DNA of 64,000 bases, taken from the NCBI RefSeq assembly GCF_023343835.1, contig NC_064436.1:50815883-50879882 (forward strand), given 5' to 3'. The stretch comes from Lagopus muta. Lineage: Eukaryota; Chordata; Aves; Galliformes; Phasianidae. How positions within the stretch are numbered: the first letter of the stretch is position 1; every line of letters begins with the position of its first letter. The notes below the pieces were generated by a model. That model was not told the origin of the DNA. It did not search any database and saw only the letters and a list, made by a program, of their open reading frames with translations. Shown piece after piece: positions 49,440 through 60,577 of this stretch. The position numbers were made by a program, and so were the translations under genes.

Positions 49440-50840
49440 TTGTACTGGTCTCTACTTGTAGTTTTAAAACTATGGTACTTAAAATTTACTGTAAGTCAAA
49501 TTATTAAAAGGACATATACTGTATGTACGTTAACACCATCTAGAAAAAGACAATAAATGATTGGTAAAATCAGATTGAAAGGCCCTCCTTATTAATTATT
49601 TTGAAAGTTGCAAGTTCTTCTGTTTCGTTCTGCTACTGCATCTCTGCGCTCTTCTTTCCACTACAGAACTCTCATGCATTTATCTTGAGATAGCTCTTGG
49701 AGTAGATTTCCTTTTAAAGACTGAGACAGCATAGCGCTGTATTTCTAAATACAGCTTGCAGTTGGTAATAGAGGAGTCTATAGATAGTGCAGGTGACATC
49801 ATTTACTGTCTGACACTTTTTATGTATCTTCTAAAATTGAGCTCCTAAGAAAACTCCCATTCTGGCTGAGACCAAGATCCACCATCTCACTTTCCGTGAC
49901 AGTTTGGTACGAGTAGATTTCTAGCTGTCACAGAGATAAAAGCACTTCTTTGCAAGCACAAATTATAAATAACAGGGAAAAATACATATTTTAAATGTTA
50001 TTATTGTTTACATTTATGTTTCTCTATCCTGACATATGTAAACAGTGTTACACCTCTAAGGGTTCGTGGAAGAGGTGTCCCAACACCGTAGACTTGGATT
50101 ATCAGTGGTGAGATAATAAAATTATATTTTTATTTTGCTTATGTATTGTCCTTTTCTATCAGTATGTACTTAGATTCCATTTGAAAACTTCTGTCCGAAA
50201 TAATCAGGGCTAAATTTTAATTTTATAAAGTGAAAATATATTTTTGGAATTCCATAGATAACTGCTTTTAGAAATGCTCTGAATATTGAATGAGCTTTAA
50301 AAACTGTATGCTTAATAGCTTTTTACATGAAAATTCATGCAATGTAACTTTTAAATGATGCTTTGTAAAATGCAGAAATGTTAATTATCACATTCATTAT
50401 GTTTAGATTGCATCCAAAGAAGCCAGAAATTCTAGATAACCAATTTTTATTGAAATTTTATGATCTCTGTTTCAGAGCCTTTTATGGAAGAGTTCTTGTT
50501 TATTTCTGACTTTTTTTAATCTTGTGGAAAATAAGAGTAGGATCTCATGTATTTATTTATTTATTTATTTATTGTGATCCATTCAGATGACATTTCTCAG
50601 TTGTATGTATGCTTTCTTGCCTTGGCCATTCCATCCACATTTTTTCATGCTTCTGCAGACTCTTAAGTTGTGAAAGTAAATTTCATTAGCTTTCATCAGA
50701 TATAAATTACTAAGGCTTAGCAATTTTTGCACAAATTTGATGTAGGGGAGAAAAAGACTGCCTACAAGACACAGAAAAATGTGTTAGAACTAGATGCCAT
50801 TACTGGAATGTCACTTACTTTATGATTTAATATAGTATGA
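49440..50840. other. AT-rich non-coding stretch
   Basis: No gene was recognised. It contains a (TTTA)n microsatellite at about 50549-50573. It could be intron of the downstream zinc-finger gene if that gene starts at the CpG-rich block. Confidence 0.5.
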
Positions 50841-50843
50841 AGG

Positions 50844-51410
50844 GTGCTCCACCCTTCAGAAGTAATGTCTTTTATTTTATTGTGTTGGCTCACAACATCA
50901 GAAGTGGGTGTTGGTGGTGCGGCACTAGAGGTTGTACCTTCCTGACAATATTCCATTACATGTTGTTCCTTTGTGATAGATGACAGTGGAAGGGCAATCT
51001 GATGAAATGGTGTCTGACATGGAGATACATATGAAGCATGTGTGTGGTTGAATTTCTCAGTGTGGAAAAAAATGGCAACCATTGATGTTCACTGACTCTT
51101 GCTTAATGTTTATGGAGATCAGATGGTAGATATGAGCACAGAAGGTGGATATGTGGTGGGTGGTGGGTGCATCTCAACAATGATGCTATAATAGCAGCTG
51201 TGAACAATGGGTCACCTCTGCTGCTGAAGATTTTTGTGAACTTTGCATTTAGGCTCCTGTATATTGCTAGTGAGAATGCATAGCTAATGATGGTGACTGT
51301 GTTAACAATAGTGTTTTGTAGCTGAGAATTTGCTTTATCAAATAGAGTTGTTGTGCTCTTTGTACTTTCTATTGGAAAAAAAAAAAAAGGAGGCATTACT
51401 TTTGGAGCAA
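50844..51410 (+). mobile_element. Mariner element (Galluhop/Mariner1_GG type), internally deleted
   Basis: The right terminal repeat is clear (AGGCATTACTTTTGGAGCAA at 51391-51410). The left one is degenerate (GGGTGCTCCACCCTTCAGAA, then GTAATGTC). Between them are the transposase start region (GGTGTCTGACATGGAGATAC, GGCAACCATTGATGTTCACT, CTTAATGTTTATGGAGATCA), then AACAATGGGTCACCTC and the 3' end. The DDE domain is deleted and the frame is broken. It aligns along its whole length with the complement of 44216-44728, including the same deletion junction. The minus open frames 50762-51082 and 51103-51417 are antisense shadows. Confidence 0.87.
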
Positions 51411-51738
51411 TGTACATGTAATGAGGAACAGACAGGATTAGCTCTGAAATTTGGAAGAGACTGACATAAACTTGTAAATCTTGTGGGTTGGTAAGGCACA
51501 GTCATTAATTAATGAGGAAAGTAGGATCCATTTCAATGGAGTAGTTCATCATTCTTTGCTGGCATGGCAAGATGTCAAGATTCTTGGTGCCAGCAGATTT
51601 TTCATACCTTGCAGTCTCCTTTATTCTCGGTCTAGGAAAGTTTTACCTGCCACAGTTTAAGCTGTGAAGGTTATTTGTCTGACTTTGAATGGGTCTGTAA
51701 CCTACTGGTCACCTACAGAAATCTGCTTTTCATCAGAA

Positions 51739-51811
51739 ATGGCTGAGAGGTGTGTAGTAAGACTGGAAGACAGGGGAGATAATGGCAGTCAAAATAGCTG
51801 TCCTGCAAGAG
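51739..51811 (+). CDS. Candidate upstream coding exon of the zinc-finger gene
   Basis: An ATG in good context (AGAAATGGC) opens a frame of 24 codons beginning MAERCVVRLEDRGDNGSQNS. It ends at a near-perfect splice donor, CAAGAG^GTAAGTATC, leaving phase 1. Phase 1 is the phase needed to join either 53666 or 54316 downstream without a stop. A possible acceptor for a longer exon is ATACCTTGCAG at 51604-51614. I do not recognise the peptide, and a single short exon is weak evidence. It could be an alternative first coding exon, or chance. Confidence 0.3.
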
Positions 51812-53119
51812 GTAAGTATCAGCACAGAGAAGCAGTACTAGCTGTTCAGAAAATTACGCTGCTTGGAGGCTAAGGGTACCTTTGAGCATTATAGATGACT
51901 GGAATTATAAGATGAAATTGGAGACTTAGAAAAGGTGCAAATTATGGGCGTGAATATCTTGTAACAGTTCCTTCATATCTTGCTATAAGAGCTGGGTCTG
52001 GGAAAGTCGTCCGGGTAGGTCCAACTAAGCAACTGTTCTGACTTAACATTTCCATCTAATTAGAATGAAACTGGAGCTGTTATGCCTTTGTGACTCCCAT
52101 TTTCCCATGATAATAATTTGTCTATAGTAGGCTTTTAAAGATTTGCCGTCTTAGGTTTTCCCAAAGTGCAATCATCTTTTCATGTGGACAGCTTAGAGCT
52201 TTAGAGTCTGAAAATTCAATGAGCCATTGGACGTATCAGGATCCCATGTTATACAGAGTAAAGTAGGGCAACTTAATACCTACAAGAGGACCTCTTTCGA
52301 GCCAGATGGGAACTTGGAGGTTCTGAGCATGCCATGAATTATGCTGAAATGTGGAAAAAGTCCCATGGAAAAATGGAAAGGCTTGAGGTTCTGGCATAAA
52401 GTCACAAAGTAGGAAATTAGGTAATTAAAATTCACCAAGTGCGCTTTGATGAAAATTTAAATGTAATGTGACTTATTCTACTTCTTCCACTGAAGAAACA
52501 AATGATGAGAAAATTGAAATAAAGCTCTTTTTTTTTTTTTTCCCCTAAAATTTCCAAGATAGATAACTGACCCATAATCTGTGGATTTATTTATGTCATA
52601 TTACACTGTTTGTGACTATTTGTGCATTTAGTTCAATGTTATTATAAAAGGATTGTTTTCTCCTTTATACAAGTAGAATTTGAAGGCACAAAAGAGACAA
52701 AGGACACTTTAAAGAGTAACTTCCACTGGAACTTTGAAGTATTTGGAAATAAAATCTCGATTCACCCAAGAGCGCATGTGGATGAAACTGACAGAGAAGG
52801 GAAGAAATGGCTGAGAAACCTTTACATAGACTCTCTAAGACTATTTAGCATTACTCACAGTAGGTCTAGGAGCTAGAATCAAAATCTAAAAACTGAATTC
52901 AAATTTGATTCAGCAGACTGAGAAAAGACATATTTTCTAGTGTTGATTCAGTTGAAGAAATCCTACATAGGATCAAGCAGTATGTATTCCTTGATTTGGG
53001 ATGAAACAATGTTCTGCCTGTTCTGACTTCTTCTGATTTGAAAGTCTTGCTTCTACAGTAATGTGTTTGATTCATTTCCAGGTTACAGAGCATTTCAAGA
53101 TTGAAGACTTGTGTGAAAG

Positions 53120-53276
53120 ATGGTCGATCCTGTGAAATTATGTGAGTCTTCTAGCTCTCAGCTTAACTGGCCACAGCCTGAAGAACCATTCCATAACGAG
53201 GAAGAAGAAAGCAAAGAATCAAAGATCAAATACTATCTGCTAACAGTTGTTACAGAAGACGACCTTAAGGAGCTAG
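53120..53276 (+). CDS. Predicted first coding exon of a C2H2 zinc-finger gene
   Basis: An acceptor-like TTCATTTCCAG ends at about 53091. It is followed by a short leader with an in-frame TGA at 53114, so translation would start at ATG 53120, whose context (AAGATGG: A at -3, G at +4) is strong. The exon codes for 52 residues plus one base, starting MVDPVKLCESSSSQLNW, with an acidic stretch (HNEEEESKESK) and then KYYLLTVVTEDDLKELG. It ends at GAGCTAG^GTAATA, leaving phase 1, which fits the next exon. It shows no KRAB, SCAN or BTB signature that I can recognise. The frame stays open past the donor, so exon status rests on the splice signals and phase. Confidence 0.45.
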
Positions 53277-53665
53277 GTAATAAGCACATAAGATGTGGTA
53301 GCATGCAGGTTTTTATACAGGAGAACAGGGAGAAAAATGTTGAGGGTTGGCCAGAAATTCTACAGGTGCAGGATTTAGCAATAATGTGACCTCATCAGTT
53401 GTCTCATCTTTAACATTCCTGAGTCTGGAAGTTCTAATAACCTTGGTTCAGGCGTTCATACCAGAAAATCCACTTCACATCTGGTACCTTACTAAAAAAG
53501 AACATGAAAATAGAAATTATGGAGACAGATTTCCATCTTAGTCTTTAAAGCAAAAGGCTTTTGATTTAAACAAGGATAAAAGATTAATCTGCATTAATGC
53601 ATTAATCTGGAGATTTGCATACATAACTGGATAAAATCCACTTTCTTCCTTGTGTTTGTCCTAAG

Positions 53666-53716
53666 GGATTACCAAGCAAGATTGTCAAGACTTTTCAAGG
53701 AACAGACGTGATGGTT
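53666..53716 (+). CDS. Predicted small internal exon of the zinc-finger gene
   Basis: A 51-base exon lies between an acceptor (TGTGTTTGTCCTAAG at 53651-53665) and a consensus donor (GGTT^GTAAGTC at 53717). Entering in phase 1 from the previous exon it reads G-ITKQDCQDFSRNRRDG and leaves in phase 1, which again matches the next exon. Its length, a multiple of three, means it could be skipped without shifting the frame. I do not recognise the peptide. The chance of a spurious 17-codon open piece is high, so confidence is modest. Confidence 0.35.
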
Positions 53717-54315
53717 GTAAGTCATGTTATTTTTACAGAGTAGAATGTAGAAAGCTTCCTGCTTTGCTACGTATCTCAGATATATAGGTATATAAGTAAT
53801 CCATGTGCTGAATTTTTAATTATTATTTGAAACAGAACATGTTTATTAGAGTTCAATTCAACCTTCGAAGCCTCTCAATTGCAAGAGGTCAAATTAATGG
53901 TTACAATGTCCTCTTATGTCTTTTAAAGATTGGTAAGATTGCTGTTCTTTCTTTGATAATACAAAATAGTATCAATGCCTTTGAAAACATCATGCACAAT
54001 GGATTTCTACCCCTTTTGTAATACTGAATACAATGAAACTTGAGGTCTTAGTTGTACAGCTTGGATTCAGTTTAGGATTTTATATATGTAAGCATATTTA
54101 AATTTTTTCCACTGCAATTGTAAATTCTCAAAGCTGAGGGTAAATGATTCACTATCACTAAAATGTTAAAACTTACATATTTCATATTATTATACTACTG
54201 TGCTTAGAAGTCTTAGCTCCAAATTACAGGTGGCAAGGAGTAATATCTGCTGTTTGTAGACAATAGCAAAGTGTTGGTTTTGTTTGTTTGTTCGTTTGTT
54301 TTTTTAAATCTTCAG

Positions 54316-54911
54316 TGGCTGATAGACTTGAGAAGGAAGGGGAGAATCATGAACAGGAGGGACTGGAAAATGCAGAAAAGCACAAGGTGTCATCAGGAAG
54401 CCAAAGAGAAAACATCTTCCAGAACAATGACCAAGGTTGTCAGAAGGGTGAAAAGTCTCAAAATGCCAGTTTGCAAACAGCCTTTGAGGAGAAACAGACA
54501 GCGGTATCCAAGAAGAGATGCTGTAATGTGGAAAACTTCCAAGACAATGTGATCTCAGGGAGACCTTCACCAGGACAGAGTTCTTATGAGTGCACTGTGT
54601 GCAAAAGATGTTTCAGCCGCAGCTCAAGCCTCTTGAATCATCTGTGTACCCAGACTGCAAAAAAGCTTCACAAATGCACGCAGTGTAACAAGGTCTTCAA
54701 CTGCAACTCGGCTCTGATTCAGCACCAAAAGATGCACCAGAGGCAGAAAATATCATTTGAGTGTTCAGATTGTGGTGATCGTTTTACTTGCAGATCTAGC
54801 CTCGTTATCCATCAAAGAACTCACAAAAGGGAGAAGAGGCCCTATATGTGCTTACAGTGTAATCAGTGTTTCCACCATGCTTCTGAGCTGATAACTCATC
54901 CTCACCTGTGA
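54316..54911 (+). CDS. C2H2 zinc-finger protein, terminal exon
   Basis: This is the only clearly protein-like exon in the window. A long T-rich tract and TTTTTAAATCTTCAG form the acceptor at 54315. The exon, read in phase 1, codes for about 198 residues. A hydrophilic K/E/Q/N-rich linker of about 90 residues (VADRLEKEGENHEQEG onwards) precedes four C2H2 units. Numbered from a Met at 54288 in the same frame, the ligands are: finger 1 C102, C105, H118 but Q122 instead of His; finger 2 C130, C133, H146, H150 intact; finger 3 C159, C162, H175, H179 intact; finger 4 C188, C191, H204, with the stop codon exactly where the second His should be. The links between fingers (TAKKLHK, QRQKISF, KREKRPY) have drifted from the usual TGEKPY. 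Such proteins normally act in the nucleus as DNA-binding regulators. With only two complete fingers, this may be a short functional protein or a decaying gene. Confidence 0.75.
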
Positions 54912-55056
54912 ATGTGATCCTTTGAGTCTCAGTAAGCTGGAGTTACAGGAATAAGAAAGAAGAAGCAACCTGTTTTTTGTTTTTTTTTTTCACCTGATCT
55001 AACATAAAGTTGTGTGCAGGTAATGTCTAAGATTGGCAAAGCAAAGAAATAGGTAA

Positions 55057-55195
55057 AATCATAAATATCCCCAGCTGGAAGAGACTCACAAGAACTTTGA
55101 GTCCAATTTCTGGCTTCACACAGGACTATCCAAAATTCAGATCGTATTTCTGAGAGCACTGTTTAAATGCTTCTTGAATTCTGGTAGGTCGCCTC
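55057..55195 (-). mobile_element. CR1 fragment, minus orientation
   Basis: AATCATAAATATCCCCAGCT, GGAAGAGACTCACAAGAACT, GAGTCCAATTTCTGGCTTCA, CACAGGACTATCCAAAATTC and TGAGAGCACTGTTTAAATGC match the reverse complement of a CR1 3' end. It lies between the zinc-finger stop codon and the first good polyadenylation signal, so it would be part of the 3' UTR if that signal is used. The minus open frame 54929-55159 is partly from this repeat. Confidence 0.88.
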
Positions 55196-55464
55196 TAACG
55201 CAAAGAGTGTGGCTGGAAGATCAGCTAATTGCTAAGACAGGCCATTGGCTGAAGAATGAATCTTCCTTCTAACATGTAAGTTTCTGTTAAGATGGAAACA
55301 GGAGTTTGAATTTATTTTAAAGATGGTATTTGAGAGAGAAATAGGACGTATTACTGACAAAGATGAGAACTAGGTACTTATATTGGTACAGTTTTGATTC
55401 TAAGTTCAGCTGCAGGATGACCGTGTGCTAATTACTTTATCTATGCCTTTATGACTTGTTTTAA

Positions 55465-55470
55465 AATAAA
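55465..55470 (+). terminator. Candidate polyadenylation signal (AATAAA)
   Basis: AATAAA at 55465-55470, about 550 bases after the zinc-finger stop codon, in the same strand. It is the first canonical signal downstream. Others follow near 55738 and 55967, so the true 3' end is uncertain. Confidence 0.4.
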
Positions 55471-55474
55471 TGTT

Positions 55475-56480
55475 AACTTACCTTAAGTTTCTCACTGTAG
55501 AATGTGGACTAATGCATCTGGATACTGAAGTTGCTGGAGTAGTTTAAAGAGCAACGTTCTGAAAACCTAGATGTCTTTTTCATTGGCTTTTAAAAGGAAA
55601 ATATTCTAAAACTCTTCTTTAGAAGTTTTTCACCTTTTAATGGATTTCGGGTTGTGAACTTGCAAGGCATTTCTGAACACTAGCCTTCTGTAATCATCCA
55701 GGATTTCTGAAGGCATCAGCATCTGATCAAACATCAAAATAAACCATTCTTTCCCTCCCTGTGCTTATAGATCTCTGTAAGTCCTTGGCATCAGCAGAAC
55801 ATCTTTGATGCTGATGTTAGGAGTCATCTTCTAGAAATCTTTAATTTCCAGCTTACCTAATATGTAGTTGAGGAGAAAGGAATCACTTAAGAATTGGACT
55901 TACAGACAGACATGTCAGACCAGTGTCTCTACTGTCACGGGAATCATCGGGATACTCAAACCAAAAATAAAAAGAGTACTTTTATTATGCAGTTATGTGT
56001 TTAATGTAAAATTTGGCAGTTACTAAGAATTTAAATGACTGTTGCGTTCTCTCTGTCCCCTCTTAACTTTCACCAAGTAGTCTCTGTTAAAGTTGGGCCC
56101 CATCTTATGAGTCCACAGATATCAGAGTGTTGATGTATGTGACAGTTCCTTTGCTAAAGATATTTCACCAATGTTCACTGAGATGAAAGGATAGAGAGAC
56201 TCTGAGGCACCAAAGCAGGCTGGAGAAGCAGCCTGCTTTCTTGATGGGAGTCCACCTTGCTTAAGGGCTGTGTTAGCTTTGCTGTGGACATATTAGCAGT
56301 AGTAACGCCAGAAGACTGTTTTTGTATATTAATAAACATAAAATATATTGAAGTTGTAATTGTTTTTACCCCCTTTCACAGAACCTGCCATCCAAAGTGT
56401 CTGGCAAAAGTTATCAGAATCAGGAAATCTTGATATTTTAAAAGTATTTCTAAGATATCATAGGTATCTCAGATATCTAT
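55475..56480. other. Non-coding stretch after the zinc-finger gene
   Basis: No open frame or exon-like piece was recognised. It may include alternative 3' UTR of the zinc-finger gene. Confidence 0.45.
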
Positions 56481-56483
56481 TAC

Positions 56484-56590
56484 AGAATCGCAGAAGAGGT
56501 TGAAGGGACCTCTAAAGCTGATTCAGTCCAATCCTCATATAATGTTATCTCTGATCCAACAGTCATTTTATGCACAGTTTTAGAAGCCTG
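56484..56590 (-). mobile_element. CR1 3' end fragment, minus orientation
   Basis: ACAGAATCGCAGAAGAGGTT, GAAGGGACCTCTAAAGCTGA and TTCAGTCCAATCCTC match the reverse complement of a CR1 terminus. It is short and decayed. Confidence 0.8.
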
Positions 56591-56599
56591 AGTTCACTT

Positions 56600-57230
56600 A
56601 ATCTTCTAGCTGATGTACTGTGTTTTGTTCTGATCTCGTATAAGATTATTGGAAGAGATTATTGACAGTATATGCAAAAACAAAACAAAACAAAACTTTT
56701 CTTTGTTGCTCCTTTAAATTAATGGTATTTGTTAGAATAGTAAATACGAATTATGTGAAAACATTTTACTATGAGGTGAAGCTTCAGTTTTGTGCTTTGA
56801 CAACTGACTACTTCTGTTTTACTTTTTTTTAAAACTTCATTACAGTGAATATAATCTTGATGTTTTGGGGCTTTAATCTTTATTAGAGTGACTACATAAG
56901 TAAGTCTGTATATTGTATCTGGACAATACATAAGCATCATTAACTTGAAACTCATTAAAGGCTAAGTATTACAACCCTTGTTTGTGGTGGATTGGTGATA
57001 CTTGACAGTTGTATTGGTGACCAAAAGCATATGCTCTTATATGTGAGCACCCACCAACATCTGCATTTCTCAGCCAAGCATGAACTTTTATACCAATGAC
57101 AACGATTGTACTCTGCATATTGCAACTGTTAAATTGCACGTTGGGTTTCTGTTTTCTGTCTTACTTTAATGAGTTTTGGATCAAACAATACATTTAAACA
57201 TTTAATGAGAGCAATTCCTTAAGAAATGAT
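56600..57230. other. AT-rich spacer between CR1 copies
   Basis: No gene was recognised. It contains an AAAAC-rich simple tract at 56677-56696. The minus open frame 56719-56955 has no motif. Confidence 0.5.
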
Positions 57231-57235
57231 TAAAA

Positions 57236-57549
57236 GTTGGGGTGGGTGTCAAAAGGATAGAGCAAGCTCTTTACAGTGGTGCCAAGTGGCTGGACAACGG
57301 GGCAATGGGCACAGACTGGAAGAAAAAGTTTGATCTAAACATAAGAAAATACTTTGAGGTATTTGCTGACAGAGCACTGGGACAGGCTACCTATTGAAGT
57401 TGTGGAGTCTCCTCCTCTGGACATATTCAAAACCCGCCTGGACGCTTTCCTGTGCAGCCTACTTTAGGGAACATGCTTTAGCAGGGGAGTTGGATTAGAT
57501 GATCTTCCAAAATCCTTTCTAACCCCTATGATTGTGTGATTCTGTGGTT
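57236..57549 (+). mobile_element. CR1 3' end fragment
   Basis: AGAGCAAGCTCTTTACAGTG, ACGGGGCAATGGGCACAGAC, TGTGGAGTCTCCTCCTCTGG, ACATATTCAAAACCCGCCTG, GGGGAGTTGGATTAGATGAT, TTTCTAACCCCTATGATTGT and GTGATTCTGTGG. The full 3' end with terminal octamers is present, 5'-truncated, + orientation. No useful open frame remains. Confidence 0.95.
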
Positions 57550-60500
57550 TATTGCCTATCTTTCTTCATGTCCCTGATTTTTGTAACAGATCCCAATAAG
57601 ATGCATTTTATTGCTTCTTTTCCACTCTGAAATCCTTCCTTAGTTTTCCCACATCTTCCTCATGCTTAACTGACATTTCAGATATGAAATTTTATATCAG
57701 ATAACAACATTGTTGGAGTAGATAAATGCAGGTCTTTGTGGCTGTTCTAGAACATTGGTAGTTAAATGGGTAGTATTTGTGGTTTTTCTTTTTGTTCTTG
57801 AAACAATTAACTTTGATTTTTGAGTGATCTGTTAAGCTTAATTCTCAGCATGAAGAGAAATCCTGGTTGATTTGGACCAGTATATAGAGCATCTGGAAGA
57901 GTGGTAAATCCAAAAAGTCTAAATGCCTATAGTCAGACCCTCAAAGGGGTGAAAATTTTAGCATATTGCTGTAGAATTAATACATTCTCCTGGAACTAAA
58001 TGCATTCCAGATCTGAAAGCAGGAGTGATACATATGTTCCCATTGTCTGGAGAACATGAGCAGTTTCTTGTATTCTGAAAAATGGAAAATGCATGTGCAA
58101 CAGTTATTTTATTAATAGTTTAATTAATTCTTTTATGTATTGCTGATAATTTGTCAATTAACTTCGACTATGTGGAGAGTTTGAGGAGTGCTCAATATTT
58201 CTTTATAAAGAGCAATTAGGATAATAAGTTTCCTTTTGATAGTAAATGGTATATGTTGGAAAGTATCAGTTTTAAATTAATATCTAATAAACAAGCTATG
58301 TATCTGATAGATTTCCGTACAAATTCATTTGGTATTCAAGTACTAAAGTTATCTCACTTCAGAGTCATGATTTTTATAAATTTAAGTAATGGTGGTTGGG
58401 GGAAAAAAGGGAGGCTTCTCTCACTGTACATCAATCTGCTCATATATAGCAGAAGATTAACCTTTATTTCTTCCCATCTCAACTGGATGACCTGCTAACT
58501 GAGGTGTCAACAGGTTTTTTTTTTTTTTTTTTTTTTTTTGAGGAAAGCACTGCAGTGTCTGAACTCATATTGCCAGTGTGGGTGATCTTATCTGTATTTG
58601 GTCACTGAGATAATTTTTTTGTTCAAAAAGAAAAGGGCCAAAATGTTCATTTCTATCATCCAGATAATTTTCTAGTTATTTGCTTTCTAATAATGTGGTG
58701 TCAGTTTCTGAGATAAGGTTGTAATTGTGATTCAGTCCTCAAGATTAGGCTCTTAAAACCTGAAAACAAACACTGCAGGAGAGAAAAATTAATTTCAGAC
58801 TATAGAAATTAACTAAAGATGATGCTATTAACAATGGAGCTACTGTTACCAAGAATGGCTTTTCTTCATGTGCTTGTAGAAAGTGCAGAGAGCAATCATG
58901 CTTTATGATGGACTCTGTTAGGGCTGCTACTCCAGTGTGGTGGGCAACAAATGCATGTTGCTCTGGACATTTCTGAGTGCATTTAGGGACAGTAAAGAGA
59001 CATTTGTTTAGGAGTGCTACTCCTCCTCCCCTGTGGTCCCAAGAAGGTGTCTCCTAGCAGTCAAGTTATTACAACCAGTGTGTTCCTCCAAAATATTTGT
59101 TTCTGAGCTTCCTTATTCTGGTAATGCCCAGTATGACAACATACCTCTCCTAGCAGGCTTCTTCTTTTGTTACTGTAATTATCTTTACATGCCACAGAAT
59201 GTATGTGGGGGGTACAATGTCTCCCAGGATGGAGGATTAAAAATATGGAAAAGGACACAATTCTAAATTTCAGAAGAATTTGGAGAATGTTCAGTGCCTG
59301 AAGCTGAGGAGTCTGAAGTACTTTATAAATAGTCAAGGACAAACTGAATACTCACTAATACAGCCAAGCAAACATCAGTTTTTATTGTATGTACAGAAGG
59401 TATTTCTGATGTTTTCAGATACTAGCGTTTATGTTTTAGCAACTTCTGCTAAGTGTAATATTTGGTTTCTTTTGAGTTTATTTGAATTCCTTTTCTTATA
59501 GTCTTACCAAGAGAATAAAAAGTCTGTTTCATGGAAGAGTACTGACTTCATCAGGTTTAAGTTTCTTTTAAATCAATGTAAGTTTTTGACAGAAACACAT
59601 AAAAACAATGTGTTATGAACCTTGCCCAATGCTCCAATTTATTTTGAAATGCAGGGGCAAAAGATCACAAATGCAAAAGGGCTTGGCTCTGACAGTCTTC
59701 AGGCATTAAAAATTGTACTACTTTCTTCCTTTATAAGTATTTAATCTGATTTGTTAAGTCTTCTTTCACAGCTGTTAGAGAGTCACTACTTCCACATGTG
59801 TATATTGTAATAATTTGTTCTTCCAAATGAGCTTATTCCAGAAAAATAATCTGTGAGGAATTCTTGCTCAGTGAGCCCTATTTCTTGAATTACTTACTTC
59901 CATATGAAAATGCAGTTATCGCTTTTGATTACTCTTAGATAACTGTTGACAAAATGCTTAACTTATTAAATTAAGTAGTTTTAACTCATACTGCCTTTTA
60001 ACGTACAAGCTTATTGCCTGTTAACATTAAGGCAAATTTTGCTTCAAATACTGAGAGTAAATACCCCTTTTTCCTGTATTATTGACTAGATGCTAAACTA
60101 CATAAACTCAAACTACATTTTGAATTTCTTGTATTTTACTTAATCTGATGGGACACCAATGGTGTGATTTTGAATGTCAGTATTTGTAATGCATATCCTG
60201 TGCATCAGATCTGAGATGTATGTGGCTCTGGACAGGTCACAGAAGGGCCTATCTAAAATTTTCTACAACTTTTCTAAGTGTATGAGTTGGGACCTTAGAA
60301 AGAAGAAAGGGAACACTAACTACCAGTATGCTCATGTTTTGTGGCTAATTTATTTTAAATGACTTCTGAGAAATCTATTAAGAAATAAAAAACGATGTTA
60401 CTGAGTATATGAAAATGTATTAGTGTAGACAGTATTTACTTACACAAATGTAAGAACATAAGACATTGGAAGTTAAAATTGAAGTCAGAAGAAATATTGT

Positions 60501-60575
60501 ACTTACAGTAAACTGACAATGAGGCCTGAAGGGTTTCTTCTCACTTTGAGTTTTGTTGCAGTGAATTTCATGAAT
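57550..60575. other. AT-rich non-coding stretch
   Basis: No gene was recognised. It contains a T25 run at 58515-58539. The open frames 58253-58498 (+), 59033-59266 (+), 59061-59342 (-), 59280-59501 (+) and 60174-60362 (+) show no motif or splice-bounded structure. The part near 58860-59060 has somewhat higher complexity but no identity. Confidence 0.5.
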
Positions 60576-60577
60576 TT

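Noticed and set aside
52622-52876. Open frame just upstream of the zinc-finger exons, considered as an internal exon from 52674
   Set aside because: A TATACAAG acceptor in the right phase exists, but the only donor that keeps phase is weak (AAAGA^GTAACT) and would give a 14-codon exon. The peptide is not recognised, so it is left out of the model.
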